This document shows positions 11,601-23,129 of a DNA stretch of 64,000 bases, piece by piece. Where the stretch lies: positions 496,001-560,000 of the forward strand of contig RQOL01000882.1 in assembly GCA_013076295.1 (NCBI GenBank), written 5' to 3'. Made by a program: the position numbers and the translations under genes. Source of the DNA: Sanderia malayensis (taxonomy: Eukaryota; Cnidaria; Scyphozoa; Semaeostomeae; Pelagiidae). How positions within the stretch are numbered: the first letter of the stretch is position 1; the number at the start of each line of letters is the position of its first letter. The notes beneath the pieces are model-generated. The model was given only the letters and a program-made list of their open reading frames with translations. It ran no database searches and was not told where the DNA came from.

Positions 11601-13212
11601 TGACAATTCGTACAAGATCTCAGGCGGAGGATTCCTGTCCACTGCGGAGGATCTTTCAAAGATAGGAAACGTCATGTTGTATTGTCATCAGAACGAGGCT
11701 ACAGGAAATGTGCAGCAAGGTTAGTTAACGTCGCAGATATCAACCCGTTCAAAATCCTTTTATCCACTGATAAACAATACGAAATGATATATTTCCAGGG
11801 GGTAAAGTGCGTGACTATATTGTCTCATACTGTCACCCCTGGAAGGTCCATGTAGTCCATTGATAAACAATACGAAATGATATATTTCCAGGAGGTAAAG
11901 TGTCTGACTATATTGTCTCATACTGTCATCCCTGGAAGGTCCATTTAGTCCATTGATAAGCAATATGAAATGACATATTTCCAGGGGGTAAAGTGTCTGA
12001 CTATATTGTATCATACTGTCACCTCTGGAATCCCCATTTATTCCATTGATAATCAGTACGAAATGATACATTTCCAGGGGGTAAAGCATAATATATTTCA
12101 CCTGTTCAAAGTCTTGCATTTTCTTTCTTAGGATACCTAAAAAAGGAGTCAATTGATAAATTATGGACGATTGAAAAGGTCACAGAGGGCAAAGTATCAA
12201 AAAGCTTCAAGCATTTAGGATTCGGTCTCGGTTGGCAAATCCAACCAGAGGCCCAAAACTGCGGATGTTGCAGACATACGAAATTCGCTGCTCTTCACAA
12301 TGGTATGCTATTGATATTGTTGCTGTAGTTGCCATGGTAATTCTTAATTGGATACGCTTAATCTCCCATTGTCTACGGGTGGCTGGTTCTTCTTCATTTT
12401 TCTTGATCTTCATTTTTGTTCTTACCTTCTCAATCATTTGACCAGCATCTTCTTAATCTTCTTTCCACCGTAATCCTCTTTCCACCGTCATCTTCTTCCA
12501 GTTGGATAGCTTCCTCCAAAGTTTTCCACAATTCTTCCTCTATTGAACTGTCCACGGCCGTCTTCATCTTCATCTCTCCTTCTAATCCACTTGCCATCAT
12601 CATGATCTTCTTCCTCGGATGATAGCTGAATAGCTTCCTCCAAACTCTCCCACGATTCTTCCTCCATTGCACCTCATTCTTCCTTCATCTTCTCCTCTCC
12701 TTCTAATCCATTTGCTATCATCATACTATTCATCAGAGGATAGCTTCTTTCAAACTCTTCCACGAATCTTCCTCTGCTGCACCTGATTCTTCCTTCATCT
12801 TCATCTCTCCTTCTAATCCATTTGCCATCACCATCTTCCTCCTCATATTCATCGGAAGATAGACAGATATCTTCATGCAAACTCTACTGCCATCTCCTTC
12901 GGCCACCCTGATCTTCTTCACACACAATCCCATCTATTTCATCTTCATAAACATCTTCATCAAATTCTTCCCTCCTTAGGTGCAGCCGTCGGCTCCAGCA
13001 GTGTACTGCTAATAGTCCCAACAAACTCAACCAAACAAGAACAATTAGACAACAATGAGAAAGAATCCACCACGCATAGGCCGGATGTGACGTCACAGCA
13101 ACCCAAACCACGTGGCATAGTCGTGGCCATAATGGTTAACATGCAATCAATCGCATTGCTGAAAACTGCTTTTGAGATCGCGGAGAACTTTGGGGATATC
13201 CCAGAACAGTAG
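8661..13212 (+). CDS. LACTB: LACTB-like mitochondrial serine beta-lactamase-like protein, with an in-frame stop
   Basis: Seven exons in consistent phase: 8661-8733, 8964-9374, 9909-10085, 10478-10787, 11553-11719, 12132-12302, 12980-13212 (about 513 residues; human LACTB is 547). Exon 1 is an Arg/Lys-rich presequence without acidic residues until its end, followed by a hydrophobic segment (VVGVTCLVTILSTLGLAYA), as in mitochondrial LACTB. Family motifs: GIPGLVCAVSFDGEVVW, the SISK nucleophile motif (S-x-x-K), IRQIMSHTSGV, FLYST, and VDNSYKISGGGFLSTAEDL. The third active-site motif, HTGG in human, reads HNGG here across the exon 6-7 junction. LACTB is known as a filament-forming protease of the mitochondrial intermembrane space. 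Oddity: TAA at 9095-9097 interrupts exon 2 in the correct frame, just after the membrane segment, with no usable Met before the catalytic domain. Either a null allele/young pseudogene or a base error; the rest is well conserved. Confidence 0.88.
9425..9895. repeat. LACTB intron 2: split 93-bp repeat unit plus ATCATAGATT repeats
   Basis: The intron has half of a 93-bp family unit near its start (TTTTCCAGGGGGTGAG around 9430) and the rest near its end (CACCCCTGGAAGG to TTTCAGGGGGTAAC, 9825-9890), separated by unrelated sequence. Between them, 9460-9570 is a degenerate 10-bp repeat close to ATCATAGATT. Confidence 0.6.
10105..10455. repeat. 93-bp hairpin-repeat array filling LACTB intron 3
   Basis: Nearly four units of the 93-bp family occupy the 392-bp intron 10086-10477 almost from donor to acceptor. 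Units are in the sense orientation relative to LACTB, with the TTCCAGGGGGTAAA end near the 3' splice site. Confidence 0.8.
10805..11520. repeat. 60-bp tandem repeat in LACTB intron 4
   Basis: About twelve copies of an exact 60-bp unit containing GGAGTCTTCTATGCTGATCA and a GAGTTGTTAAA block. Copies differ by a few point changes; the last full copy has an internal deletion near 11470. The unit fills the intron 10788-11552. No spacers, so this is a minisatellite. Confidence 0.9.
11740..12085. repeat. 93-bp hairpin-repeat array filling LACTB intron 5
   Basis: Nearly four units of the 93-bp family, sense orientation, occupying most of the 412-bp intron 11720-12131 and ending about 45 bp before the acceptor. 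Confidence 0.8.
12440..12960. repeat. Pyrimidine-rich ~110-bp imperfect tandem repeat in LACTB intron 6
   Basis: Four to five diverged copies of a CT-rich unit with the shared words CTCTCCTTCTAATCCATTTG and CTTCCTCTATTG-like. The purine-rich minus strand gives Glu/Lys-rich open frames, which I treat as compositional. Confidence 0.6.
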
Positions 13213-14020
13213 TATTCCTAAGGAATCCCTGTGGCTGCTACAGGGTTGTCAATGGACGAGTTATTGTTTGCCATAGGGTGCCCATAAGGAGATCATTCAT
13301 AAAATAACTCATGTAGCAAACACAACACAGGTTATTCATCTCAAATTGGCATACTTGTCTATTTTGAGTAAGCTAACAAGCAAATAAAATTGAATACATT
13401 TTGTTTAAAGTATATCTTTATAGTTGGGCTGAGAAATGTTATATATGTTTGTATATAATATTAATGTTGTGGAATTTTTTGCTGTGGGTCAATAGGTCAT
13501 AGGTAACAATGAGTAAAAGGTCAAAGGCCAAAGATCAGGGGGTCAGGGGTCAGAGGTGATAAATCAGGGGTCATAAATGTAAGGTCATAGATAAATATAT
13601 GATATCATGTGCGGATCAGAATATCGTAAATCCTTGAAGAAGCCCCCTCCCTGGTGGGGGGGAGAGTTATTTGCGAAAACGAAACTTTAGCTGGATTTTC
13701 ATTCAATCTTCAGGAAAGATAATAGAGGTCTTAAGTCAAGGGTCAAAGCTGAAACGTTTGGCCTTAGCAAATAGGGAAATGTTGTCGCTAAAATGACAGT
13801 GAAATTCTAGCCTGTTGCAGGCAACTAGTCAAGCGAATTAAAATCTCTAATGTCGCCACCAAGGTTGTCTTGGTGATGATAACGTTAGAGATTATAATTC
13901 ATATCGAATATACATACAAGGCTATGCAATGCATAAATAAATTATATATATATATATATAAATGTGAAAAAGGCATGGCTAGTAATACTGTTGATAATTA
14001 TTATAATTTATTATAAATTC
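13213..14020. other. Convergent 3' region between LACTB and Atos
   Basis: Holds the 3' ends of both genes. A plus-strand AATAAA at 13383-13388 could be the LACTB polyadenylation signal, and a minus-strand AATAAA (plus strand TTTATT at 14007-14012) lies right after the Atos stop. A MITE-core relic (CGTAAATCCTTGAAGAAGCC) sits near 13625, and an AT microsatellite near 13941-13960. Confidence 0.45.
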
Positions 14021-16615
14021 CTACCTATCTCTTGGAGTGTATTTTGGATCTAGCGGGCCGTTGGTCATTATTTTCAACTTTGATGACGTCACATCCGGTG
14101 ATTGTTGGGGAAATATCAATCTGATGTCGGTATGTAAGTAGATTCTATCATGCCTCGTTGAAGCGAATCTGAGAGAGAGTATACAGTGAAAGGTCAAAAG
14201 ACACTTCATAAAAGGTCAAAGGCCAATTTATCAAAAGGTCAAAGATGAATGATAAAAGGTCATAGATAGATTGAGGTCCAAGGTGAATTGATAAGAGGTC
14301 CAAAGTGAGTAATAGAAGGTTAAAAGTGAGCAACAAGCGGTATCTATCTATCTACAGTTACTGTACATTGATCTTAAGACAGGTATTACGTACAGAGAGG
14401 TAAGGTGAATTGATAAACAAATCAGAGGCCAAAGGTGAGTAACCAAAGGTTAAAGGTCAAAAATAAATTGAGGTTGCGCTTACCTTAGATGGACAAGATA
14501 ATGAGATGTTTGCTGTTCAACCTATGAAAAATAGATACAACTTTCTTCAAACGTCATATCCTCTGACTTTGTTTTGCTTATGTAAAACAGAAAACGGGAG
14601 ATTCAGAATAAATTTTACCCCAGTGTCAGGGTCAATTTTGACCGATACAATCTTCTGCCTGAGAAATGTGTGTGAATTGCTTGGCATATCGTTGAAGTTG
14701 TACAGAACTATGAAGACTTTGACTACGGTGTTGTTTGGGTTGAAGAGTGTCTGCAGAAATGTAAAGGTCAAATTTGGTTAAATGTTTTGGAGTTCATAGG
14801 TCAAAAGTTTTCAGGTTAATGTGTTAGTGCTCGAAAAGGGCGTAAATCGTTGAGATAGCTGTAAATTTATAAAAGGTACTGTGCAAAATATAATTGAATT
14901 TTTATTTCAAAGTACTTAAAACGGGCATAAATGGTTGAGCTAACAATTGAAAGTGAGTTAAAAGGTTAAAGGTCAGTGTGTAGTATTTCAAAAGGTCATA
15001 TGTGGTTGATTTTGTTTATCATAAAGCTAGAGGAGAATATGAAAGTAGCTATTTATAAAGGTCGTGTCTGGTTAAGCTTTGCTTTAACACTCGAGTCTTG
15101 CAAAGCTCAAACCAGAGGTCAAAAGACAGGGGCCAGAGGTCGAAATTCAAAATATGAGGAAAAGCAATTCTACTTACAAGTTGTACTGTGCCATTTCTTG
15201 GTACATGATAACCCTTCTTGCCTTTTGCGTTTCTCAGAGAAATATGTCCCTAGAATGAAATAGGAAGCGAAAATATTAAAGGTGAGGAATCAAAGTTCAG
15301 AGGTGTAATTTCAACATTTTAAATGTGATGTTGAGCTGTCGTCAATTTTGGGGAGAAATCGAGTTGTGAAAAAGGGAAGCACTTACCAAATAAGGTGAAG
15401 GGGCATTGTCATCTGAAGTTCTGAAAAAATGGGCCTTCACGGGGCATGTAATATGCGGGGGACAGAACGAGCCACTTGCTCCAATTTCAGCGGTGAAGCC
15501 CTGGAAATATGAGACAAATGTTGGTAAAATCGCCACTCTGTGTGGGAGAATGAACCGAGGAAAAATTAGCGGAGAAATCAGAAATTAAAGTTTATTACCT
15601 CTACTGTTCCAAAAATAGGTAACCGTCCCTTTAATACAGATTCCTTTGGGGCAGAAAATACAAAGGTCAAAGTAAAGGCAATATAAAAGTTCATAGGTCA
15701 AAGTTCATAGGACAAAGTTCATAGGACAAAGTTAAGAAAATGGACTAAAATTCATAAATTAAGCTGTAAAACATAGTTCATAATTTAAAGTAAAGAGAGA
15801 GGACAGTGCATGGGTTGAACTAAAATCAAAGCAAAGGTCATAAGTCAATGTTGTGGCGAAAAAGGTCACAGAGTAAAAAAAAGAGACAAATGATTAGTTA
15901 AAGATAAAACACAGTTTATAAATTAATGTAAAATAGACGGTTTGGTGGTTAAACTAAGGTGAAGATTAAGGTCATAGGCTAAAGTAAAGTAAAAGAAAAG
16001 TGAAGGGATCTTGGTCAGTGCTGGAGAGGTTGGCGGGTCAAAGGACAAACCTCAAAGTTGCCAAGAAGACGAGTAGACGCAGGCGCACTCCTGCTCAGCG
16101 TTTTGGTATGCGGCGAAAGCTCCGTGGATAGTTTTCTAGTTTTTCTAATGGCAACGCTAAAAATAAATAATATGGAGGTTACTACGAGAGGACAATCTAT
16201 GAAAATCCATGATAACATGCGGTAATTTATGATAATCTATGATAACTTATGGCAATATACGATAATTTATGATGATTTATGATGACTTATGTTAATATAT
16301 GGCAATTCATGAATCTGTAAATATATATGAAAATGTATCATATTCCATGATGATTTATGATAACATATAATGAACGACATGATGATTTATTACCTGGCAT
16401 AACATGGAGGTGGGGGGAGGGGGAGAAGAGCTGTTACAAACCTCGGAGATAAGGTTTTCTTTGTCTCTTGATCTTGTCCAATATCTGGTCGCCTCAATGG
16501 TGCCTGAAAGAAAAAAGGTCAAAAGTAAAGGTGAAAGGTCAAAAGTAAAGGTCAAAAGTAAAGATCAAAGGTCAAAAGTCAAAGGTCAAAAGTAAAGGTC
16601 AAAGCATATATATCA
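13490..16615. repeat. AAAGGTCA-rich low-complexity tracts in Atos introns and 3' flank
   Basis: Many direct copies of AGGTCA or AAAGGTCAAAAGT are scattered at 13500-13600, 14185-14330, 14400-14475, 14940-15000, 15660-16010 and, most densely, 16515-16605. They look like degraded tandem repeats of a 9-12 bp unit. The core equals the half-site bound by many nuclear receptors. Confidence 0.6.
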
Positions 16616-19600
16616 TGTGATGATAGTGAGCGCATGGGCGCGTGTATCGACTATTCTGCCTGGCCTGAGATGAATATTGAATAGGAAACGAATTTGCACA
16701 ACGTACAGGACTGGAAGCCACAGGGAGACCAGTGTTAGGATGAAACACGGGAACAGTGGCTGCACCCATTGAGAGCTTGGCCGCAAGCGAGGATGGCCTC
16801 GGTCTCATGCCGCAATACGACTCTGATCGACGCAACTGAAATTGAAGAAGAGAGCATAAGTGATGTGAGAATATTTTTAGCTACGTCTTATGAAAAAGAG
16901 TGCTAAACAGCCTGACGTAAAATGAAATGGGAACAAAAACAAGCAACATACCCTATCATTGGTCGATTTATCCAATCTATTGAGCCCCACGTATGATTGG
17001 CTCTTTCGGTGATTGACAGGAGTGGTAGATGTCACTTCCGGATCACGTGAGTTTGGGCAAATTTCTCCGTCGTGGCCGTCAGCTTTCTCGCTGCAAGATG
17101 ATTCGGATTTCGCTGCTTCGGCGCATCTCAACACCGGGCTACTTCCATTCTCTGCGAATTCGCAATGAGAACTTTGCGTGAAACCATTACACTGACTACT
17201 ATCTCCATCCGGCGCAGTGCATTGGCTTCCGAAACCATTGCATTGGCTTCCGTTGCTCTCAGAATAGCTAATCGCCATATTGCGATCATCATTAAAGTCT
17301 TCATCTCCAATATGAAATGTTTTACAATGCCGGGGTGCGATAGAAGTGTTACCATCCAAATCACGATACTTTCTTCCATCTAATACACCAGCTGTGACAT
17401 CACTTCCTGTGACATCATTTCCGTTAACTTCACTTCCATTGAAATCAACTGCTCCGTCGTGATCAATGTCTAAATTCTCCTCTCGATGACCAAGTTCCTT
17501 TTGTTCAACACAATTACTCGCATACAATGAATTTTGTTTCTTCTTCTGTGCCATAAATTTCCAGTCGCCATCATGGTCAGCGCCATCTCTCTTTGGTGAA
17601 TCAAACACCAAGCGCTTCTTCAACGACAAGCTTACGTCATCGTGAAATTGTCTCACAGCTTTCAATTTCGCCTGCAAAGGAGGCTCGGCAATATACACTG
17701 CATCGCATCGCCTCGCTTCGACGCTGGCGAATTTACCAGTCGGCGTTTCCTCGCTGTCGCATAAACCCGAAAAAGAATCTGGAGATTTGCCACAACTTTC
17801 GCCATCAATAAGCTTCTTATCTCTCCCACTTTCACCGTCATCACAAATGGATTTCTTGAAATTCTTCTTACATAGATACTTGGTGGGGGCGAGATCTTTA
17901 TACGGGCTCATGGATATGAGGCTGGCTAGTTCCAAACGAGGCAGTGAAAAGAGCATTAGTTGTATTGCCTCAGTTTTTGATGCTAAGGCGCGAGGAAAAA
18001 CGTGGATTTCTGGATTCGATCTGAATTCCAAGCCACTACTCTCTTCACTGTGGGTAATCCTGCAATTAAAATAAGCCAATTTACCCCTGGAAATATACCA
18101 CTTCATGATGTTTATCAATGGACTAAATGGACCTTCCAGGGGTGACAGTATGAGACAATATAGTCAGATACTTTACCCCCTGGAAACATATCATTTCGTA
18201 TTGTTTATCAATGGAATAAATGGACCTTCTAGGGGTGTCAACATGAGACAATACAGTTAGGCACTTTACCCCCTGGAAACATATCATTTCGTATTGTCTA
18301 TCAATGGACTAAATGGACCTTCTAGGGGTGACAGTATGAGACAACATAGTCAGACACTTTACCCCCTGGATATATATCATTTCGCATTGTTTATCAATGG
18401 ACTAAATGGACCTTCCAGGGGTGACAGTATGAGGCGACATAGTCAGACACTTTACCTCCTGGAAATATATCATTTCGTATTGTCTATCAATGGACTAAAT
18501 TGACCTTCCAGGGGTGACAGTATGAGGCGACATAGTCAGACACTTTACCCCCTAGAAATATATCATTTCGCATTGTTTATCAATGAATTAAATTGACCTT
18601 CCAGGGGTGACAGTATGAGGCGACATAGTCAGACACTTTACCTCCTGGAAATATATCATTTCGCATTGTTTATCAATGAATTAAATTGACCTTCCAGGGG
18701 TGACAGTATGAGGCGACATAGTCAGACACTTTACCCCCTGGATATATATCATTTCGCATTGTTTATCAATGGACTAAATGGACCTTCCAGGGGTGACAAG
18801 ATAGTCAGACAGTGGATGAACTCACCTGAAAAATATTCGATTTGGAATACGTCCACCAGTCTTAATTAACCAAGCACTGAGCTGTGAAAAATGCAGGAAA
18901 GAGCGAATAGCTTGTAGAAACATGTGTATATTAACAAATGGTGACGTCAAATTCGACCTGCAACAATAGAACAATAGAACCGTGTAAGGGTTTCAATCGA
19001 CACGCAATTCGAATCACGCGTGCAACGTTCGATTTTTTGAAGGATGGTGGTACCCCCTGGGACTGTGAAACTTCGTATTGATTATCAATAGGATAAACGA
19101 CTCCGCCAGGGGGTAATGTATTGCAAACATTCAAGGCAAACTCACTCTATTTTGTGAACATCCATTTTCCATCTCTCCAAAAGGAGAATGTGTTGCGAAT
19201 TGCATTGTGGGATGTAATCCAAGTACAGTTGGCATGGCTCCGTGCTGTTCGATTTTTCCATGGGAAACAAGTTGTCCAACGAGACGAGCACCTCAATGAA
19301 TGCTGGGATAGATTCCGTCCAAATTGACCTCATTCGGGACCTCACCGATTCAACAAAATTGCACTGAAATGAACAAAAGGCGACACATCTTCAAATTGAG
19401 AATAAAAGGGGGAGGCAGTAAGGGTTACACAACAAAAGGGGGGAGGAAGTGAATTATTGTTTCAGCAGTCAAAATACAATCTGACTTTCTTGTGATATGG
19501 TAAATTTACAAAATAAAGAAGCATGGCAAAAAAGAAACAAGAAAACAAAGTTTATACCATCGAGGTTTTACTGCATGTGTTGTCATAGCAACACTTTTTC

Positions 19601-19763
19601 TTCGAATCGAGGCTGACAGGCCAGCAGTGTTTCCCTTCGCATCTGCCATTGGCTGAGAACTGGGGAAGTCGGCCTTCCAAGACAAGCACACTGATGTCTT
19701 GAATCAGTTCTAATGGCAGTATCTCGTAATCAGCATTGTAGGTTTGATAACTTGCACAGAAAT
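14021..19763 (-). CDS. atos: Atos homologue (FAM214/Atossa family), 5' end not located
   Basis: Twelve exons join in perfect phase: 19558-19763, 19146-19363, 18826-18957, 16952-18059, 16707-16835, 16442-16503, 16051-16156, 15599-15643, 15387-15500, 15178-15249, 14596-14750, 14021-14168 (about 831 residues; the start exon is missing). Family signatures: LVLEGRLPQ near the N terminus, HILLLERW, AIRSFLHFSQLSAWL, the TGLPVASSPAPLRR segment, LLGNFEESVLKGRL, GFTAEIGASGSFCPPH, DDNAPSPYLGHISL, KGYHVPRNGTVQL, FNDMPSNSHTFLRQK and DRIYLHTDIRLIF with a PKYTPRDR terminus. The 1108-bp central exon is poorly conserved and rich in Asp, Ser and Asn. The donor ending exon 11 (CC followed by GTTTTC) is weak but required by phase and similarity. 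Drosophila Atossa is a nuclear regulator promoting macrophage tissue invasion; the same role here is only inference. Confidence 0.9.
16190..16390. repeat. TTATGATAA-type degenerate repeat
   Basis: AT-rich run of TATGATAATTTATGATGATT-like words in an Atos intron, similar in style to the arrays at 1-110 and 9460-9570. Confidence 0.5.
18068..18805. repeat. 93-bp hairpin-repeat array filling an Atos intron
   Basis: About eight units with exact 93-bp spacing (unit starts near 18134, 18227, 18320 and onward). They fill the 766-bp intron 18060-18825; the first unit ends about 20 bp from the acceptor. In the sense of the minus-strand gene the orientation matches that in LACTB. A diverged single unit also sits in the next upstream intron at about 19045-19110. 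Confidence 0.85.
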
Positions 19764-19869
19764 CTATGATTGAATTGAATCGATGGAATTGAATTGAGTT
19801 GAATTGGTCGCATTTTATTCCGGGTAACGAAAAGTTGAATTATGGGATGGCAAGAAAATCGTGATTGTG

Positions 19870-19985
19870 CTAACCCTAACCCTAGCCCAAGCCCTAACTT
19901 TCACCCTAACGCTAATGCTAACCCTAACCCTGATGCTAGCCCTAACCCTAACCCCAACCCTAGCCCTAAAAAGCCCAATCCCAGC
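19870..19985. repeat. Degenerate interstitial telomere-like CCCTAA tract
   Basis: Tandem CCCTAA units with variants such as CCCTAG and GCTAAC run for about 115 bp. TTAGGG is the usual metazoan telomere repeat. Heavy degeneration argues for an old interstitial site and not for a chromosome end. Confidence 0.7.
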
Positions 19986-20009
19986 CTTAAATATCATCAC
20001 TGAGCATGA

Positions 20010-20835
20010 GTACCGTAAATCCTCGAATAAGCCCCCGGGGGCTTATTTGCAAAAATTAATTCTTGGGTGAGGGCTTATTCGAGGGGGGGCGCTTATTTCA
20101 AAGTTTTGCTTTTTCCTCAAAGGTTGACAGAAAAAAGACGACATAATTTGCTCAATCAGCTAAACTTTTTTCACAAAATAATGTGTGAAGATCTAACAAA
20201 AATTATAATTTGTTTATCATCACAAATGTCGCGTTTCTTTTTGCTTTTTTGTCTCCAGTCAAAGGAATTAATACTGTATAGCTATTGTCCTGTTGGGGCT
20301 TTCTCGAAATGAGATATTATTCTGCACTTACCGTAAATCCTCGAATTAGCCCCCTGGGGGCTTATTTATTTTTGACATTTTCAGAGGGGGGCTTATTCGA
20401 GGGGGGGGCTTATAAAACTCTTTGAAATATGGCACAAAAATTGACGTTGTTACTGGGAAAATAAACGGGGAATTGGTTTAGTTGTTCCAGCAAAGTATTT
20501 TGCATACACAGATAAACAGAAGAATGCTCAGATATTGGTGAAAAAACGGTCAGAAAAACAAAATTTTCTCGAACTCGCTGTACGCAAACATCAGCATGTT
20601 TGGGGTGGGGGCTTATTCGAGGGGGGGCTTATTAACAATTTGTTGTTCTAGGGTGGGGGCTTATTCGAGGGGGGGGGGCCAATTCGAGGATTTACGGTAT
20701 GCTTCCCTCGAATAAGACCCCATGGGGGCTTATTCGAGGGGGGGCCTTAATTGCAAAAATTATTTTTTAGGTGGGGGCTTATTCGAGGGGGGGCTTATTC
20801 GAACGTGGGGGCTTATTCGAGGATTTACGGTAATT
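20010..20835. mobile_element. Cluster of palindromic CGTAAATCCTCGAATAAGCCCCC MITEs
   Basis: Begins with TACCGTAAATCCTCGAATAA at 20012 and ends with its complement at about 20832. Between lie at least six further direct and inverted copies of the GGGGGCTTATTCGAGG core. It looks like nested or tandemly amplified miniature inverted-repeat elements. No transposase is present. Confidence 0.7.
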
Positions 20836-23030
20836 TCGTTTTTAATTGCTGTGATAAATAGTGTCCCCAAATAGCACAGTATGTTAAATACATAATCACT
20901 TGAATAAATTGATAATAATAATAAAAATAATAATAATAATTCTCCAGAGCATAATTGCTTTCGAGCAATGAAATGCCATGTCAGTAATGCAACGTCTAAT
21001 ATTGCATATTTAACAGGTATTTTGAGTAGTTTTTGATTATTTACAAAAAGTGGTGATTTCAATATAAATCCACGTTTGACTTCACATATAAATTTATCTT
21101 GAATATTCAAAGAAAAGTCTCTTCAAAATATTTATCATGGAATCCATTAGCAACCAGATAATGAAACGGTGGGCAATTGTCAACAGGTAAACATAACAAA
21201 AGATGTTGTTTTGCTAGCCCCAGGGGGTCGGGGAAGCCCCCACCAGATCTTTGCATGATAGGTCCTTCAAGAATCTTCGATCCTGTAAAATCCTCCATAT
21301 ATCCTAAAATTCTTAGGGATCTGAAGAGAGTCGTGAAAATCTTGGACGACAGATCTCTTGTAAATTTACAACCATAGCAGAAATTAAATAGCTGAACAAG
21401 CAAGGATTTCTCGGATCGTAAGATATGTAGACGGTCTTAAGAAATTTATTAAATTTAAAATATCTTCAAAGTCTTAATAATTTACGAAATGACTGAACCG
21501 ATAATTTGTAGTTCGGTCCAGAATTCTGTAATTCTGTAATCTCTAATTCAGTGGAAACTTATCATAAAAATGTTTTTATTTCGAGAGACAATTTTTTCGT
21601 CACAAGTTGGCCACGCGATGAAAACAAAATTAATTTTGCGGTTGAAAGATACCACGTTTGAATATACCTGATTAAACAAAAAACAAGCTAATATTAGTGT
21701 TTCCTTTGGTTTTTATAAAGAATTGGATGAACCAGCTTCCCTTCACTGACATGCCTTTTGCCAATCAATTATTTATCCAACGAAGCTTTCATTTAGAGGA
21801 AATTTGGAATATTATGACCACCCGAGAGGGACCGCAATGAAAATATAATCAGCAGAAAAATAGCTAAAAGTTAATGACATATATCGCTTATCTGTGGATA
21901 AAGTTGTTTTCGAGAAATAATAACAAGAAAATTGGCTTTAGAAATTTGGTTCTATTCCCTTGTTTCAAGTAATGTGAATGTGTTGTGGGTTATGGCACGC
22001 GAAATATCACCAAGGCTTGACATAAAATGTCAGTGAAATATTTTAATTGCTGATAAATAAAATTAAATGCTGTCCCAAAACTTTATCCCAATCTTGAAAA
22101 GATTATATTAGTTTGGGCTTAACATTTCAACTATTGTTCTATATAGAAAGCAAAACACGAAAAACATAAATATATATATGTTAGCAGCCGGACAACAAAA
22201 ATAAATTTGGTGTAAATTCTATTGAAAACAGACGAATTTTAATATATAACCTTTGATGAAAACATATTGTTTACTCGATGCCTAAAGCCAGTGTCGAGAC
22301 AAAACATAAATTACAGACAGCACTGAGAATTACAGAACAACTTTATATCATAGAGCATCAAGCTCTTTCTTCAATATACGATAATTTAGTAATTACAATT
22401 GTTTATTACCAAGTTATGGCAGATAAAAAAGGAAAGAGGGGCCTATATCTGATAACAACACAAGTCCTAAACTATTTAAATAAACCACCTTGAAGTTTTT
22501 CTAAGATCAAATTAAAGAGCAGGTCAGGATAAATTCTCTTCTCCATAAGTTGTCAAGGGCCTAACCCCAAAATTATTTCGCGATAAGCTGTCTTCAACAA
22601 CAACAAAATGGCTTTAAAAACAAACCTTCGTCGGGTTTCATGTCTTCCAACGCTTCTAAGACCATTTAGCTTTAAATTTCATCTTTACAAGCCCTGACTA
22701 TTAATACATAGTGAGTCACATCTGTAAAAATATCTCCACCTCCGTAATTGTTTTCGACAATTTGTGTTCAACTTGCTGGGATAAAATTTTTTTATTTTGG
22801 TTTCTCCATCGCTGATCAAACTTGACTCAAATTGGCGACATCCCATTGGCTAATCAAACTCGATTATGACGTCACCAAGGGAAGCCTCTTTTTGAACACA
22901 ATGTCACCATGTTCTATGGACAATTAGCCATAATTCTGGTAGATGTGTAACGTAAGGCGAATAAACTGTAATTTCAATGGTCAAAAATATCTGGGAATTG
23001 CTTTGAAATGTGCTCTGAGTTCAAGGTGTG
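20836..23030. other. AT-rich intergenic region with no supported feature
   Basis: Short open frames occur (for example 21107-21403 on the minus strand and 22278-22493 on the plus strand), but none has splice sites, conserved motifs or similarity I recognise. If the missing first Atos exon lies upstream of 19763 it could be in this stretch. Confidence 0.4.
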
Positions 23031-23129
23031 TTCTCTTCTCCGACTACATTAAAATCATATTTCACTCAATTTCAAATTTTGAAAATTTTCTGCTGGCTAT
23101 TCATGGTAGATACATCAAGTAATTCACTT

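Noticed and set aside
12207..12933. Minus-strand Glu/Lys-rich open frames
   Set aside because: They run through a pyrimidine-rich tandem repeat inside LACTB intron 6; composition alone explains them.
19870..19985. True telomere or chromosome end
   Set aside because: Units are degenerate, the tract is only about 115 bp and unique sequence continues on both sides.
20067..20312. Plus-strand 81-codon frame near the MITE cluster
   Set aside because: Begins inside the MITE palindrome and has no recognisable motif or splice context.
21107..21403. Minus-strand 98-codon frame
   Set aside because: No conserved motif, no consistent exon structure, and AT-rich surroundings without coding signal.
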